Assembly (NCBI RefSeq): GCF_003202035.1
Contig: NZ_QJKC01000001.1
Span: 71,114 to 135,113, forward strand
Direction: 5' to 3'
Length of the DNA stretch: 64,000 nucleotides
Source of the DNA: Aquitalea magnusonii
Lineage (GTDB): Bacteria > Pseudomonadota > Gammaproteobacteria > Burkholderiales > Chromobacteriaceae
The notes under the pieces were generated by a model that saw nothing but the letters and a program-made list of their open reading frames with translations, was not told the origin of the DNA and made no database searches. Of the stretch, positions 35,731 to 43,083 are shown one piece after another (the first letter of the stretch is position 1; each line of letters opens with the position of its first letter). The translations under genes and the position numbers were made by a program.

Positions 35731-36622
35731 TGTTTACACCAGTGTTTACACGATTACTGTTTACACCCCTTATCCGTGGATACCTGAGTGGATACCACGT
35801 ACTGGATACCAGCCTTTTCCGTGGAAACCTGAGTGGAAACCTCTGCTTTGGCAACCAGTCCTTTTTTTGGTTTTTAGCCTGCAACCAAGCCTGCAACTTT
35901 CCATGCTTTGGGTGGTAACCAGCGTGGTAACCGGCTCACTGGCTACCATGTCTTCGGGTGCGAACCCGTGCAAACCAGCTCAGTGCGAACCAGCCATTCT
36001 GCTGTTACACCGTCTGTTACATGCCCTCCATCTGCTGTTAACCGGCGTTGTTAACTCCCACTGTTAACCGGGCAGCAAGGCTCGTCGGAAACTGGAGTTT
36101 TCTGGAGTAGCCACCGTTATTTTTCGTTATCAGCCAGCACCTAGTTTTACCTAGTAGTGGCCAGGCTTTTTGCCCCGTTCCAACTCGCCAGAAAACTAAC
36201 ATTTACTAACAGTTTGCCCGGCCTGCTGGTGGGTGATTGCAAGGCATGAGCCTTATCATTCCTTATCAGCCTTGCTGGTCTGCTGGTCTGCTCAAACCCT
36301 CCAGGAAACCTGAGCATTTCTTGGTATCGCTTCTGCCCGCAACTCTAGTTTTCCCTAGTAGCTTGCACCGTCTGCACGTCAACAAATGACAACATGGCCA
36401 TGCCAACAATCCAGCCCCCAGCATGTCAAGTTTTGACAAGTAGGTGGGCGGCCTGCTGTCCGGTCGGCATGTCAGGTTTTGTCAGGTAGCAGTGCCGGCT
36501 GATTTCGTCATTTTTCATCTGGTTGTCCGGTTGGCATCTCAAGGTTTATCAAGTAGCTGGCCGGGTGGCCAGTGCGCGCCATCTTAGGATTTCTTGGGAT
36601 GCAGGCATAACAATTGATAACA
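35731..36622. repeat. Array of about twenty self-matching short direct repeats with changing words
   Basis: First half (35731-36069): TGTTTACAC at 35731, 35743, 35759; TGGATACC at 35777, 35789, 35803; TGGAAACC at 35822, 35834 (TGGCAACC 35849); GCCTGCAAC at 35877, 35889; GTGGTAACC at 35912, 35924; GTGCRAACC at 35958, 35968, 35983; CTGTTACA at 36002, 36014; GTTAAC at 36037, 36050, 36063. Period is mostly 12 bp, unit spacing near 45 bp, loose consensus TG-N2-3-ACC. Second half (36092-36622), period 10 bp: CTGGAG, CGTTAT, CCTAG, ACTAAC, CCTTATCA, CTAG, CAAC, CAAG, GTCAGG, TCAAG, CTTRGG and ATAACA pairs, usually joined by T-rich spacers and followed by TAG or CAG. No convincing gene lies here. Position after the primase operon suggests an origin. 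Confidence 0.85.
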
Positions 36623-36688
36623 GGGGCGTGCAATGCGGATTGCTGGCACAGAAATGGCCTTTCCTGCGTACTTGCCGCATCAGATGGG

Positions 36689-36784
36689 GATTGCATGGGA
36701 TTGTTTTCAAAAACAGTCGGATTGCCGGAAGTGGCCCCTTGACAGCCGATTGCATGGGGTTAATTTCAAAATCAGTCTGATTGC
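36689..36784. repeat. Two 37-bp direct repeats bounded by GATTGC
   Basis: Copies at 36689-36725 and 36748-36784 match at 32 of 37 positions. Each begins and ends with GATTGC, and a further GATTGC lies at 36638. They sit between the short-word array and the operon terminator. P4 carries long direct repeats (crr) as part of its replication origin, and these could be an equivalent. Confidence 0.7.
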
Positions 36785-36796
36785 GGTTTCAGACGC

Positions 36797-36820
36797 AAAA
36801 AAGGCGGGTCGCCCCGCCTC
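36797..36820 (-). terminator. Terminator of the replication operon
   Basis: On the minus strand GGCGGG, GCGA loop and CCCGCC are followed by TTTTTT. It lies 16 bp beyond the stop of the last operon gene. Confidence 0.9.
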
Positions 36821-36833
36821 GCTCACCCGCCTG

Positions 36834-37175
36834 TTATATGCCCTGCATCTGTCGGCTGATCATCTCGCCCACGGCCATCTTGCCCACTGCATCCACAGCC
36901 TTGACCAAGGCCGGCAGCAAGCGTCTGGCATCCGGGTTGCCACGTAGCAGCCACGTTTCCAGATACTCGGCCTGTGGGTAGTGGATCTGGCGCAGCATGG
37001 CGACAAACTCCACCAGCGCAGCCTTGGCCCGTTGCTGGCCCGCTAGTGTGCTGTCATCGCTTCCAATGCAGTCGGACAGAATTAGCAGCGTTGCTGGCAT
37101 GCTCAACTGCATAGCGCCGTCCGGGTCGCCGTGAATCGGCATGAAGTGGTCTTGCAGGTTCAGCGGCTTGCTCAT
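36834..37175 (-). CDS. Last gene of replication operon, unknown function
   Basis: A 113-residue protein MSKPLNLQDHFMPIHG; mostly helical, with no recognised motif. It overlaps the upstream gene by 4 bp (ATGA). The terminator follows directly. Confidence 0.7.
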   Translation of the reverse strand: MSKPLNLQDHFMPIHGDPDGAMQLSMPATLLILSDCIGSDDSTLAGQQRAKAALVEFVAMLRQIHYPQAEYLETWLLRGNPDARRLLPALVKAVDAVGKMAVGEMISRQMQGI

Positions 37176-37618
37176 TTGCGTTTCCTTTCATCGTTGCGGC
37201 CAATCAGCAGGGTTTTGACGTGGCGGCGGTAGGTCTCGAACAGCTCCCACTCGGTGGACTCCTTGCGGGCTATCTGCCGGCGGGCAAACAGGATGGCCTC
37301 GTCAATGCTGCGCTGGTCCCAGCCATCCAGCCGGGCCGTGGTCGTGATGGCACGCATCAGGTCTTCATGGATGGTTGGCAGGGGGTGGCCTGTTCCCGGT
37401 GCAATGGCAGTGACCGTGGCGCTGGTCTGCTTCGGTGCAGGCGGCACAGTGCGGCCAGTCCCCACCAGCCACACATGCAGGGCATCGCGGTTGCGCTTGA
37501 TCTGTTCCACCAGGGCGGAAGGAACAATCGACAGGGGGCTGAGATGCACCTTGCCTTGTTGCGCCCAGCAGTTGGCACCGGTGGCGGCAATGGCGTTGTA
37601 GAGGGTTTCGGGCGTCAT
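37172..37618 (-). CDS. Unknown protein of the primase operon
   Basis: A 148-residue protein MTPETLYNAIAATGANC. The first 50 residues (AQQGKVHLSPLSIVPSALVEQIKRNRDALHVWL) resemble the TubC_N-type docking or small helical domains seen at the N-termini of some phage proteins; the likeness is weak. Its ATG overlaps the primase stop by one base (TGATG). Confidence 0.65.
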   Translation of the reverse strand: MTPETLYNAIAATGANCWAQQGKVHLSPLSIVPSALVEQIKRNRDALHVWLVGTGRTVPPAPKQTSATVTAIAPGTGHPLPTIHEDLMRAITTTARLDGWDQRSIDEAILFARRQIARKESTEWELFETYRRHVKTLLIGRNDERKRK

Positions 37619-39894
37619 CAGAATTTCACCTCGTCAGTACCGGTCAGCAGGTGGTCAGCGGCCTCATAGGCTGCGCTCCAGTCGTCGATGCTTTGGCTGT
37701 CCAGTGCGGGGACTGGCGGTGCTGTCGTGACTGGTGGCGGGCTGCTCAATGCCAGCTCTGAAAAACTCGGTTTTGGCGAGTTGCTAATGCTAATCGTGCT
37801 AATTTTGCTAACTTCACCCCCTGACCAACCCTGCGAATTAGCGGGATTAGCAGAATTAGCATTAGCACGGCCTGATAGCTGCATTCCTTGCAGGGTGAAA
37901 CTGGCCCCATCAAACGTCAGCCACTGGCGGCGGACTAGCTCATTAAGGGCTGCATTGCGGCGGTCTTTGTCCTTGCGCAGTGGGCCATAGCCTTTGGTGG
38001 CAATCGCTGATTTTGTGAAGGTCTTCCATCGCACATCATCCCTCTGCAAAAACTTGAGCAGCTCTTGAGCGTCGCGCTCTGTGGCGGATAGCTGGGTGGT
38101 TTCCGACAGGCGCAGCCATTCCGCCAGGCTGTAGCTCACCAGGCTGCAAGCGCGGGCCATGTCCTCACCCGACACCAGCAAATGCTCTGCCGGTTGCTCA
38201 AAGTGCCGCCAAACGGCAAACACCGTGGCCACTCTCACCGCCAGTTCGCCCGCACGGCCGCCGAAGGCTTGCAGGCTGCCGGTCAGGTCACCATCCAGCG
38301 GCGCTTGCCGGGCTTCTGTGGCGTTGTAGAAGGCCAGCCATAGAGCGGTGGCGTCAGTGGATAGCGTGGCGCTGGGCAGCTCCAGCCCGCCGTACTGGTC
38401 CACGTTTTCCGGCTGCTGGTTCATCCTCCCCAGCACAGCCCAATAGCGGCCAAGGCGCTGATCATGATCGGCCCGCTGGGTCAGTGTGCTTTCATCCAGG
38501 AAGCGCCCACCGGCAAGACTGGGCGGACTACTCAGCAGGAAGCGCGGCAGCAAGCCTTGGTCCCGCAGCAGCGGATCTGTCAGCGAGGAGGCAATGACGC
38601 TGGGCTGGCCAGACAGGAAGAGGCCAAAGCGGACGTTGTAGCGCACCCCACTGCCAGAGTCCTGCCCGATCCGGTCGCGCTCCACACCTCGGCCATCAAA
38701 CAGTCTAGTGAGGACGCCCAAGGCCCCGGCGCGGGTATCGCTCTTGAGCGTGTGCCCACCGAAAAACTGCGCAGCTTCGTCCGACGACCAGGACAGGGCT
38801 GGGCGGCTTCCTCGCACAAAATCGCTGACAATTTTCTCTAGTGTGGCCTCTGTGTAAACGCTGCGCGGATCGCGTGGCCGGTCTTGCAAGATGTCTTCAC
38901 GCTCTGGTCCCCTGGCTGCGGCGGCCTGCCGCTCTACCGCCTCGGCCTGGGTCTTGTGACGCTGGCGCTGCTCAATCTCGGATTGAGTAATCGGGTGGGT
39001 GGCCAGCGAAAAAGTAGCGCTCTTGCGGTCGCCGCTATTGGCCAGACTCAGCACAAACAGGCTGCAAGGCATTGCGCCCATCTTGGGGTGGTCGGCATTG
39101 GCAATGCGCTGGGCAACGTGCGCCACGGCAGCCAGTACCGCCATCCCGGCCAGCGGCTCAGGGGCCTGCACATGCTCGGCAATCGCCTGGGCGGCTTCTT
39201 GCATGGCCCCCGGCAGGCAATCGGCAGGCCACGGTGTCGGCTCACTGTCGCGCTCGAAAGGCTCCGGCCCGGTATCGGGCATTTCCACCTCGATCAGCGG
39301 CAAGGCAGCCAGCTCGGCCGGCTGGTGGGCGGCCAGCCAGTCCACTACATCGCCCTTGCTGGGCAGCGACAGGACAGACACGTCCACAATGCTGATTGCC
39401 GCCACGCCAGCGGCCTGTAGCAGCGGCAGGCAGTCGGCCAGGTACTTTGCCCCGGCTTCGTCATTGTCGGGCCAGATTGTCACGCTACGGCCCACCAGCG
39501 GCGTCCAGTCAGCCACATTGGCACTGTCAGCAGCTCCACTGGTGACTGCCACATGGCCCAGCCTCAGCAGCGCATCGGCAGCCTTCTCTCCTTCCACCAG
39601 GAAAACAGCGTCATCCGGTTGCAGGGCAAGGGCATGCAGGCCGTACAGTGGTTTTCCACCAGCAGGGGCTGGCGGTTCGCCAAAGCGGTATTGGCCGCCG
39701 CCGTGGTACATGGGCCTGATCCACTTATCACCGTTGTCATGCTTGGCCCTGATGCGCCAGTAAAGTGCTGTGCCGCTGGTGTCGGTATAGGTGTGCAAGG
39801 CTTCGGGCTTGTAGCCGGCGGCCTGGGCCTGGGCGGACAGGCGTCTTGCCGCCATCCGTGCTTCGTCGCTGGGTTTTATCGTCAGGTCAGCCAT
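37618..39894 (-). CDS. Primase-helicase with TOPRIM-like and DUF3987 (YfjI-type) domains
   Basis: A 758-residue protein. The N-terminal part (about 1-200) has a primase TOPRIM pattern: VFLVEGEKAADALLRLG, then VTIWPDNDEAGAKYL. The middle and C-terminal part is DUF3987-like, with a P-loop-type FVLSLANSGDRKSAT and SWSSDEAAQFFGGHTL. A Ser/Pro-rich tail (about 670-745) ends the protein. Such proteins replace phage P4 alpha in many integrative elements. The ATG at 39894 overlaps the CHC2 gene end by 8 bp; an upstream open frame (to 40053) has no domain sequence. Confidence 0.85.
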   Translation of the reverse strand: MADLTIKPSDEARMAARRLSAQAQAAGYKPEALHTYTDTSGTALYWRIRAKHDNGDKWIRPMYHGGGQYRFGEPPAPAGGKPLYGLHALALQPDDAVFLVEGEKAADALLRLGHVAVTSGAADSANVADWTPLVGRSVTIWPDNDEAGAKYLADCLPLLQAAGVAAISIVDVSVLSLPSKGDVVDWLAAHQPAELAALPLIEVEMPDTGPEPFERDSEPTPWPADCLPGAMQEAAQAIAEHVQAPEPLAGMAVLAAVAHVAQRIANADHPKMGAMPCSLFVLSLANSGDRKSATFSLATHPITQSEIEQRQRHKTQAEAVERQAAAARGPEREDILQDRPRDPRSVYTEATLEKIVSDFVRGSRPALSWSSDEAAQFFGGHTLKSDTRAGALGVLTRLFDGRGVERDRIGQDSGSGVRYNVRFGLFLSGQPSVIASSLTDPLLRDQGLLPRFLLSSPPSLAGGRFLDESTLTQRADHDQRLGRYWAVLGRMNQQPENVDQYGGLELPSATLSTDATALWLAFYNATEARQAPLDGDLTGSLQAFGGRAGELAVRVATVFAVWRHFEQPAEHLLVSGEDMARACSLVSYSLAEWLRLSETTQLSATERDAQELLKFLQRDDVRWKTFTKSAIATKGYGPLRKDKDRRNAALNELVRRQWLTFDGASFTLQGMQLSGRANANSANPANSQGWSGGEVSKISTISISNSPKPSFSELALSSPPPVTTAPPVPALDSQSIDDWSAAYEAADHLLTGTDEVKF

Positions 39895-40303
39895 GTTGCA
39901 CCTCCCATGCTCCAAGAGCCTTGGCAGCGTCGATAAAGCTGGCACCGGTCTGCTGGCGGTGGAAAGCCAGCACATCCCCACCGGCAGCCTGGCAGGCATG
40001 GCAGCGATAGGCCCCGGTGTGGACGTTGACCGACAGGCTGGCGTGGCTGTCATCGTGGAAAACGCACTTGGTCATGCGCCATTCCCCCTGGCCGCGCAGC
40101 TTCATGCCCTGGGCCTCAAAGAAGGACTGAGGATCTGGCAGCAAATCCCGCTTGAATTGACCGGGTGCTGTGCCAGAATAGTGGCTCGACTGTTTAATTT
40201 TCTCGCGGCCCACTCCCTGGGCCGTTTCTTTTTTCTGGCGCAGATTGGCGTAGAACTGCCCAATGGCCTCGCCCACCAGTTGTTTCATCTTTTCAGGTGT
40301 CAT
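39887..40303 (-). CDS. CHC2-type zinc-finger primase subunit
   Basis: A 138-residue protein. CVFHDDSHASLSV followed by YRCHACQAAGG gives the Cys-His-Cys-Cys zinc ribbon of DnaG-type primases, used to contact template DNA. It overlaps the TOPRIM/DUF3987 gene by 8 bp, so zinc finger and catalytic parts are made as two coupled polypeptides instead of one fused primase. Confidence 0.85.
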   Translation of the reverse strand: MTPEKMKQLVGEAIGQFYANLRQKKETAQGVGREKIKQSSHYSGTAPGQFKRDLLPDPQSFFEAQGMKLRGQGEWRMTKCVFHDDSHASLSVNVHTGAYRCHACQAAGGDVLAFHRQQTGASFIDAAKALGAWEVQHG

Positions 40304-40388
40304 GTTCTGACCTTTCAGATGTGCCGCGCCCTATTGCCCGTTATCGGCCTTGGGACGCGGCCTAAGATTTCAGATTGTTGGGGAAGGG

Positions 40389-40664
40389 TTAGCGGTTGAG
40401 GCTAGTCAGCAGCTCCGGCGCTCGTTCGGTGATGCGCTGATAGAGCACGGCCACGGCGTCACTGCCCTGATGCTCCAGGGCGTCAGCCAGGCATCCGGCA
40501 AACACGCTGGCGAAGGCTTCCAGCAGGGTATGCGCGGCTTCTGTGCGGTCTGCCGGGGTTTCATAGGCCGAAGGGTGCAGATGCTCATTCAAGAGCAGCA
40601 GCAGGCGGAAGGCGGCGGACTGGCCGTCATACTCGGCGGCGTGGATCTGGTTCGGGGTCAGCAT
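40389..40664 (-). CDS. Unknown helical protein of the replication operon
   Basis: A 91-residue protein MLTPNQIHAAEYDGQ, all-helical by appearance, starting inside the previous gene (7-bp overlap). No family recognised. Confidence 0.65.
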   Translation of the reverse strand: MLTPNQIHAAEYDGQSAAFRLLLLLNEHLHPSAYETPADRTEAAHTLLEAFASVFAGCLADALEHQGSDAVAVLYQRITERAPELLTSLNR

Positions 40665-40966
40665 GGCACGGCCTCCCTGCGGGTGTGCGGCTGCATATGA
40701 GCAAGCAAGGCTTCAGAGCAGGCCCGTAAAGCCGCTTCATCCCCATAAATACCAGTCTTGAACTGACCATCAGACAGCATGGTAACGACAAGGCGGGCGG
40801 TTACCTCTGCGCCATCAGCTGGCACAGCAATGCTGTCATCAGTAATGATGGCTGCCGGGGCGCTTGCTAGAAAGCCGTCCATCAGCTCGGACAGTTTTTC
40901 ATCTTTCATCAGGCCAGCGCGGCCATTGGCATACAGGGAAAGAGTCAGGCGGGAAACTTCGGTCAT
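40658..40966 (-). CDS. Unknown protein of the replication operon
   Basis: A 102-residue protein MTEVSRLTLSLYANGRAG, alternating strands and helices, coupled upstream by ATGA and downstream by a 7-bp overlap. No family recognised. Confidence 0.65.
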   Translation of the reverse strand: MTEVSRLTLSLYANGRAGLMKDEKLSELMDGFLASAPAAIITDDSIAVPADGAEVTARLVVTMLSDGQFKTGIYGDEAALRACSEALLAHMQPHTRREAVPC

Positions 40967-41229
40967 GCTTCACCTCCAGTCACTACGTTGGACAATAGGG
41001 ACACTTCGTCTGCCAGGTTGTCGGCAATCCACATGATGGTGTCTTGCACGTCGTCGGACATGGCCCGGAAAACGTCGCCTTCATGGCCGGTGGTCATCTT
41101 GAGCAGAGCGCGCAGCTGTGCGGTCTTCTGCGTCAGCAGGTCCACGGCGTCGGCATGGTGGATGAAGGATGTTTTACCGCTGGTTTCAGTGACTTCCAGC
41201 CCTTTGATGCTTGCTTGACGGGTAGCCAT
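40963..41229 (-). CDS. Unknown small protein after the C4 region
   Basis: An 88-residue helical protein MATRQASIKGLEVTE. Its ATG shares the A of the preceding TAA stop (TAATG). The C-terminal helix DTIMWIADNLADEVSLL resembles short regulatory proteins found at this place in related elements; no function is claimed. Confidence 0.65.
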   Translation of the reverse strand: MATRQASIKGLEVTETSGKTSFIHHADAVDLLTQKTAQLRALLKMTTGHEGDVFRAMSDDVQDTIMWIADNLADEVSLLSNVVTGGEA

Positions 41230-41402
41230 TAGCGCACCTCCGCAACGGTGAAGCCGACAGAGGCAGGAGCAATGCGTACAGCGTGGCCGGTGCGGGCCAG
41301 ATGCAGGCGGGCAAGGGCTTGGGCTTCGGCCAGATTGGCAGCGGTGCCGATGTTGTGAGCAATGGGGAACATGCGCGTCAGGGCGCGGGAAAGATTGGGC
41401 AT
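41229..41402 (-). CDS. Icd/AshA-like small protein controlled by the C4 RNA
   Basis: A 57-residue protein MPNLSRALTRMFPIAHN. Its ribosome site GAGGAGG lies in the segment CATAGAGGAGGCCACC, which is also the seqC target of the antisense RNA. The frame is open upstream to 41684, but that part is the RNA region and the true start is the ATG at 41402. In P1 and P4 the gene at this place encodes a cell-division inhibitor (icd/kil); that function is not shown here. Confidence 0.6.
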   Translation of the reverse strand: MPNLSRALTRMFPIAHNIGTAANLAEAQALARLHLARTGHAVRIAPASVGFTVAEVR

Positions 41403-41620
41403 GGTGGCCTCCTCTATGAGCGTAAAGCTCGCCTCCCGTCGCCAAACGGGGGTGGCAAGCACGTGGCAGGGTTGGCGAACCGGCATAGAGGTACCGGCAT
41501 ACCCGAAGGTATCCCCACCACGGCTTGCCATAGAAATGGGCGCACCAGTGGTGTTGCGGACGGACGTAAAAATAGCCGCTAGGCGGCTGTCCGCCTCTAT
41601 GTTCGGGTCGCCAAACCCGG
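41403..41620 (-). promoter_or_regulatory. seqA and seqC target regions flanking the C4 RNA
   Basis: seqA (41594-41601 and the adjoining GGTTTGGCGACC) and seqC (41411-41418, with TTTGGCGACGGG further in) both match the complement of seqB. Pairing of the RNA to seqC would cover the GAGGAGG ribosome site of the 57-residue gene. Confidence 0.7.
41454..41529 (-). ncRNA. C4-type antisense RNA (P4 cI / P1 c4 class)
   Basis: The 76-nt minus-strand RNA is closed by GGCAAGC-CGTGG pairing with CCACG-T-GCTTGCC. It contains a small hairpin ATACC-TTCG-GGTAT and, exposed, seqB with CCTCTATG (41484-41491) and GTTCGCCAACC. Flanking copies of the complement, CATAGAGG with TTTGGCGAC, occur at 41594-41601 (seqA) and 41411-41418 (seqC). 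This seqA/B/C layout is the hallmark of the C4 immunity RNA that silences downstream lytic or replication genes. Confidence 0.8.
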
Positions 41621-41680
41621 TGCCGCTATTGAACGGCACGGGCTTATTATCACGCTGAGTAGGTAGGCAAGCAAGGGAAA

Positions 41681-41779
41681 TCATGCGGTTATTCTCCCGA
41701 TCATGAAGCCAGTTAGCAGGATGGCGGCGTCAGCAAGGTACGGTGCCAGACTGGTGTAGATCCGATAGAGGCGGTTCAT
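41681..41779 (-). CDS. 32-residue hydrophobic leader-like peptide
   Basis: MNRLYRIYTSLAPYL followed by ADAAILLTGFMIGRITA. The ATG overlaps the KilA-N stop (ATGA) and the TGA overlaps the next ATG (41684). The perfect coupling on both sides suggests it is translated. It has one hydrophobic helix. It may only carry ribosomes into the C4 region. Confidence 0.5.
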   Translation of the reverse strand: MNRLYRIYTSLAPYLADAAILLTGFMIGRITA

Positions 41780-42447
41780 GCTGTCAGCCTCCCGCTTGTA
41801 TCGTTCGCAGCCAGGTTCTGGCGCTGTTCCTGGGCGAAGGTGTGCAGGGCTTGCTTGCGCTCGTCGTAGGCCATGCCACGGCCCAGTAACACCATGTCTT
41901 GGGCTTCCAGCAGCTCCAACAAGCGCAGGCCAGTCCTGCTTAGACTGTTGCGGTCTATGGCAGCACGTTGGCCGGTCAGTACTTCATTGATTAGCAGGGC
42001 CTCGTTGCTGTAGTGGTGTCGTGCCGTTGTCTTGCCATCGGCCTGCCGGGACAGGTTCAGCATGTCGCAGACGCCACGGAAGCGGCTGGCGGCCTCGATG
42101 CGGGCAGACTGCCAGTCACTCACGCCAGCATGGCCACGGATCAGGCCGTCTATCTGCATGTCGCACCAGATGGCCAGACGGGTATCCAGCCAGCGGGCAA
42201 AAACAACAGCCAGCTTGGGGTGCATCCAGGTGCCGCCGTTATTACCGCGCTTGGTTTTCAAAAGTGAGCCAGGCTCACATTTGAGCATGTCGGCCAGGGT
42301 GGTGATGTATTCCCGCGTCCCGTCCTGATTGAGCCAATCAACTGGGCGCTTGCCGTATTTATCGGCTGCCTCGGTGGCATTGAACCAAGCCTCAGCGGTG
42401 AAGCTCATCACGCTGCCGTCAAAGTCTGCTTTCACGATCTTGCTCAT
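41776..42447 (-). CDS. KilA-N domain protein
   Basis: A 223-residue protein starting MSKIVKADFDGSVMSFT. The KilA-N fold is clear: WFNATEAADKYGKRPVDWLNQ, then GTWMHPKLAVVFARWLDTRLAIWCD. KilA-N proteins bind DNA and act as antirepressors or replication regulators in phages. It overlaps the upstream gene by 4 bp. The C-terminal part has ASRFRGVCDMLN and LLELLEAQDMVLLG. Confidence 0.85.
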   Translation of the reverse strand: MSKIVKADFDGSVMSFTAEAWFNATEAADKYGKRPVDWLNQDGTREYITTLADMLKCEPGSLLKTKRGNNGGTWMHPKLAVVFARWLDTRLAIWCDMQIDGLIRGHAGVSDWQSARIEAASRFRGVCDMLNLSRQADGKTTARHHYSNEALLINEVLTGQRAAIDRNSLSRTGLRLLELLEAQDMVLLGRGMAYDERKQALHTFAQEQRQNLAANDTSGRLTA

Positions 42448-42746
42448 GCTGCTTCCTCCACTTTGCCGTAGCCAGGTCGCGGCCATTCCGGTGTGCCAAG
42501 CACGTACTGGGCGACACGGCGGCGCTCTTTGCCACGGAAGTACACTGCAGAGTGAATCACGCTGATGATGTTGAAGCCCATGCCACGCAGTTCATGGATG
42601 CGTGAGGCGGCTTCAGGAATGGAGTAATTACCGGTCAGCGTCAGGCTGTAGAGCGGTTTGCCACTCTTGGCATGCTGGCGCAGTAGGTTGAGGACTTCGC
42701 CGACCTGTCCGGTCGGGCTGGGGGCTTTTCGGGCTTGCTGTTCCAT
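42444..42746 (-). CDS. Winged-helix-type small regulator
   Basis: A 100-residue protein MEQQARKAPSPTGQVGEVLNLLRQHAKSG. The pattern SIPEAASRIHELRGMGFNI is that of helix-turn-helix proteins common in phage and satellite operons. It starts 9 bp after the AlpA-like stop. Confidence 0.7.
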   Translation of the reverse strand: MEQQARKAPSPTGQVGEVLNLLRQHAKSGKPLYSLTLTGNYSIPEAASRIHELRGMGFNIISVIHSAVYFRGKERRRVAQYVLGTPEWPRPGYGKVEEAA

Positions 42747-42755
42747 GTCCGCCCC

Positions 42756-42992
42756 TTATGCCGCGTCGGCCTGATAGTTGACCGGATCGGCAAGCCAGCG
42801 GTGCAGGTCGCTATTGCGGTACATGGTGCAGCGGATGCCCATGCGGATCGGCTGAGGGGCGCGGCCTTCCATGCTCAGGCGGCGGAAGGTTTCGCGGCAG
42901 ACAGGGGAGAAGCGTTGGAATTGTCCCCACCGGCTTAGGCCGTCAGCCGGTAGGGTTGCAGGGGCGGGGAGATGCTGGGTATTGCTTGCCAT
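42756..42992 (-). CDS. AlpA-like helix-turn-helix regulator
   Basis: A 78-residue protein starting MASNTQHLPAPATL; strong AAGGAGG ribosome site. The pattern FSPVCRETFRRLSMEGRAPQP, then RCTMYRNSDLHRWLADPV is of the AlpA/excisionase winged-helix type. It is first in the operon. In P4-like elements such proteins control integrase, excision or late transcription. Confidence 0.75.
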   Translation of the reverse strand: MASNTQHLPAPATLPADGLSRWGQFQRFSPVCRETFRRLSMEGRAPQPIRMGIRCTMYRNSDLHRWLADPVNYQADAA

Positions 42993-43083
42993 CGTTTTGC
43001 CTCCTTGGGCATCGGTTGCGATGGCTGCAAATGTAAAGCGGCACGGCGGCGGCTTTCTGGTAATCCCAACTGGTAATTGGTAA

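Noticed and set aside
35681-36067. 128-codon plus-strand frame across the repeat array
   Set aside because: The 12-bp repeats give peptide echoes (VYTSVYT, WIPEWIP, WKPEWKP), but the frame has no ribosome site, and the second half of the array has a 10-bp period that cannot be coding.
35731-36784. CRISPR array
   Set aside because: No constant repeat with unique spacers and no cas genes; here the word changes and the copies sit 10-12 bp apart.
41403-41684. Upstream 94-codon extension of the 57-residue gene
   Set aside because: This stretch is explained by the C4 RNA and its targets; the strong ribosome site serves the ATG at 41402. Translation of the extension is possible but not needed.
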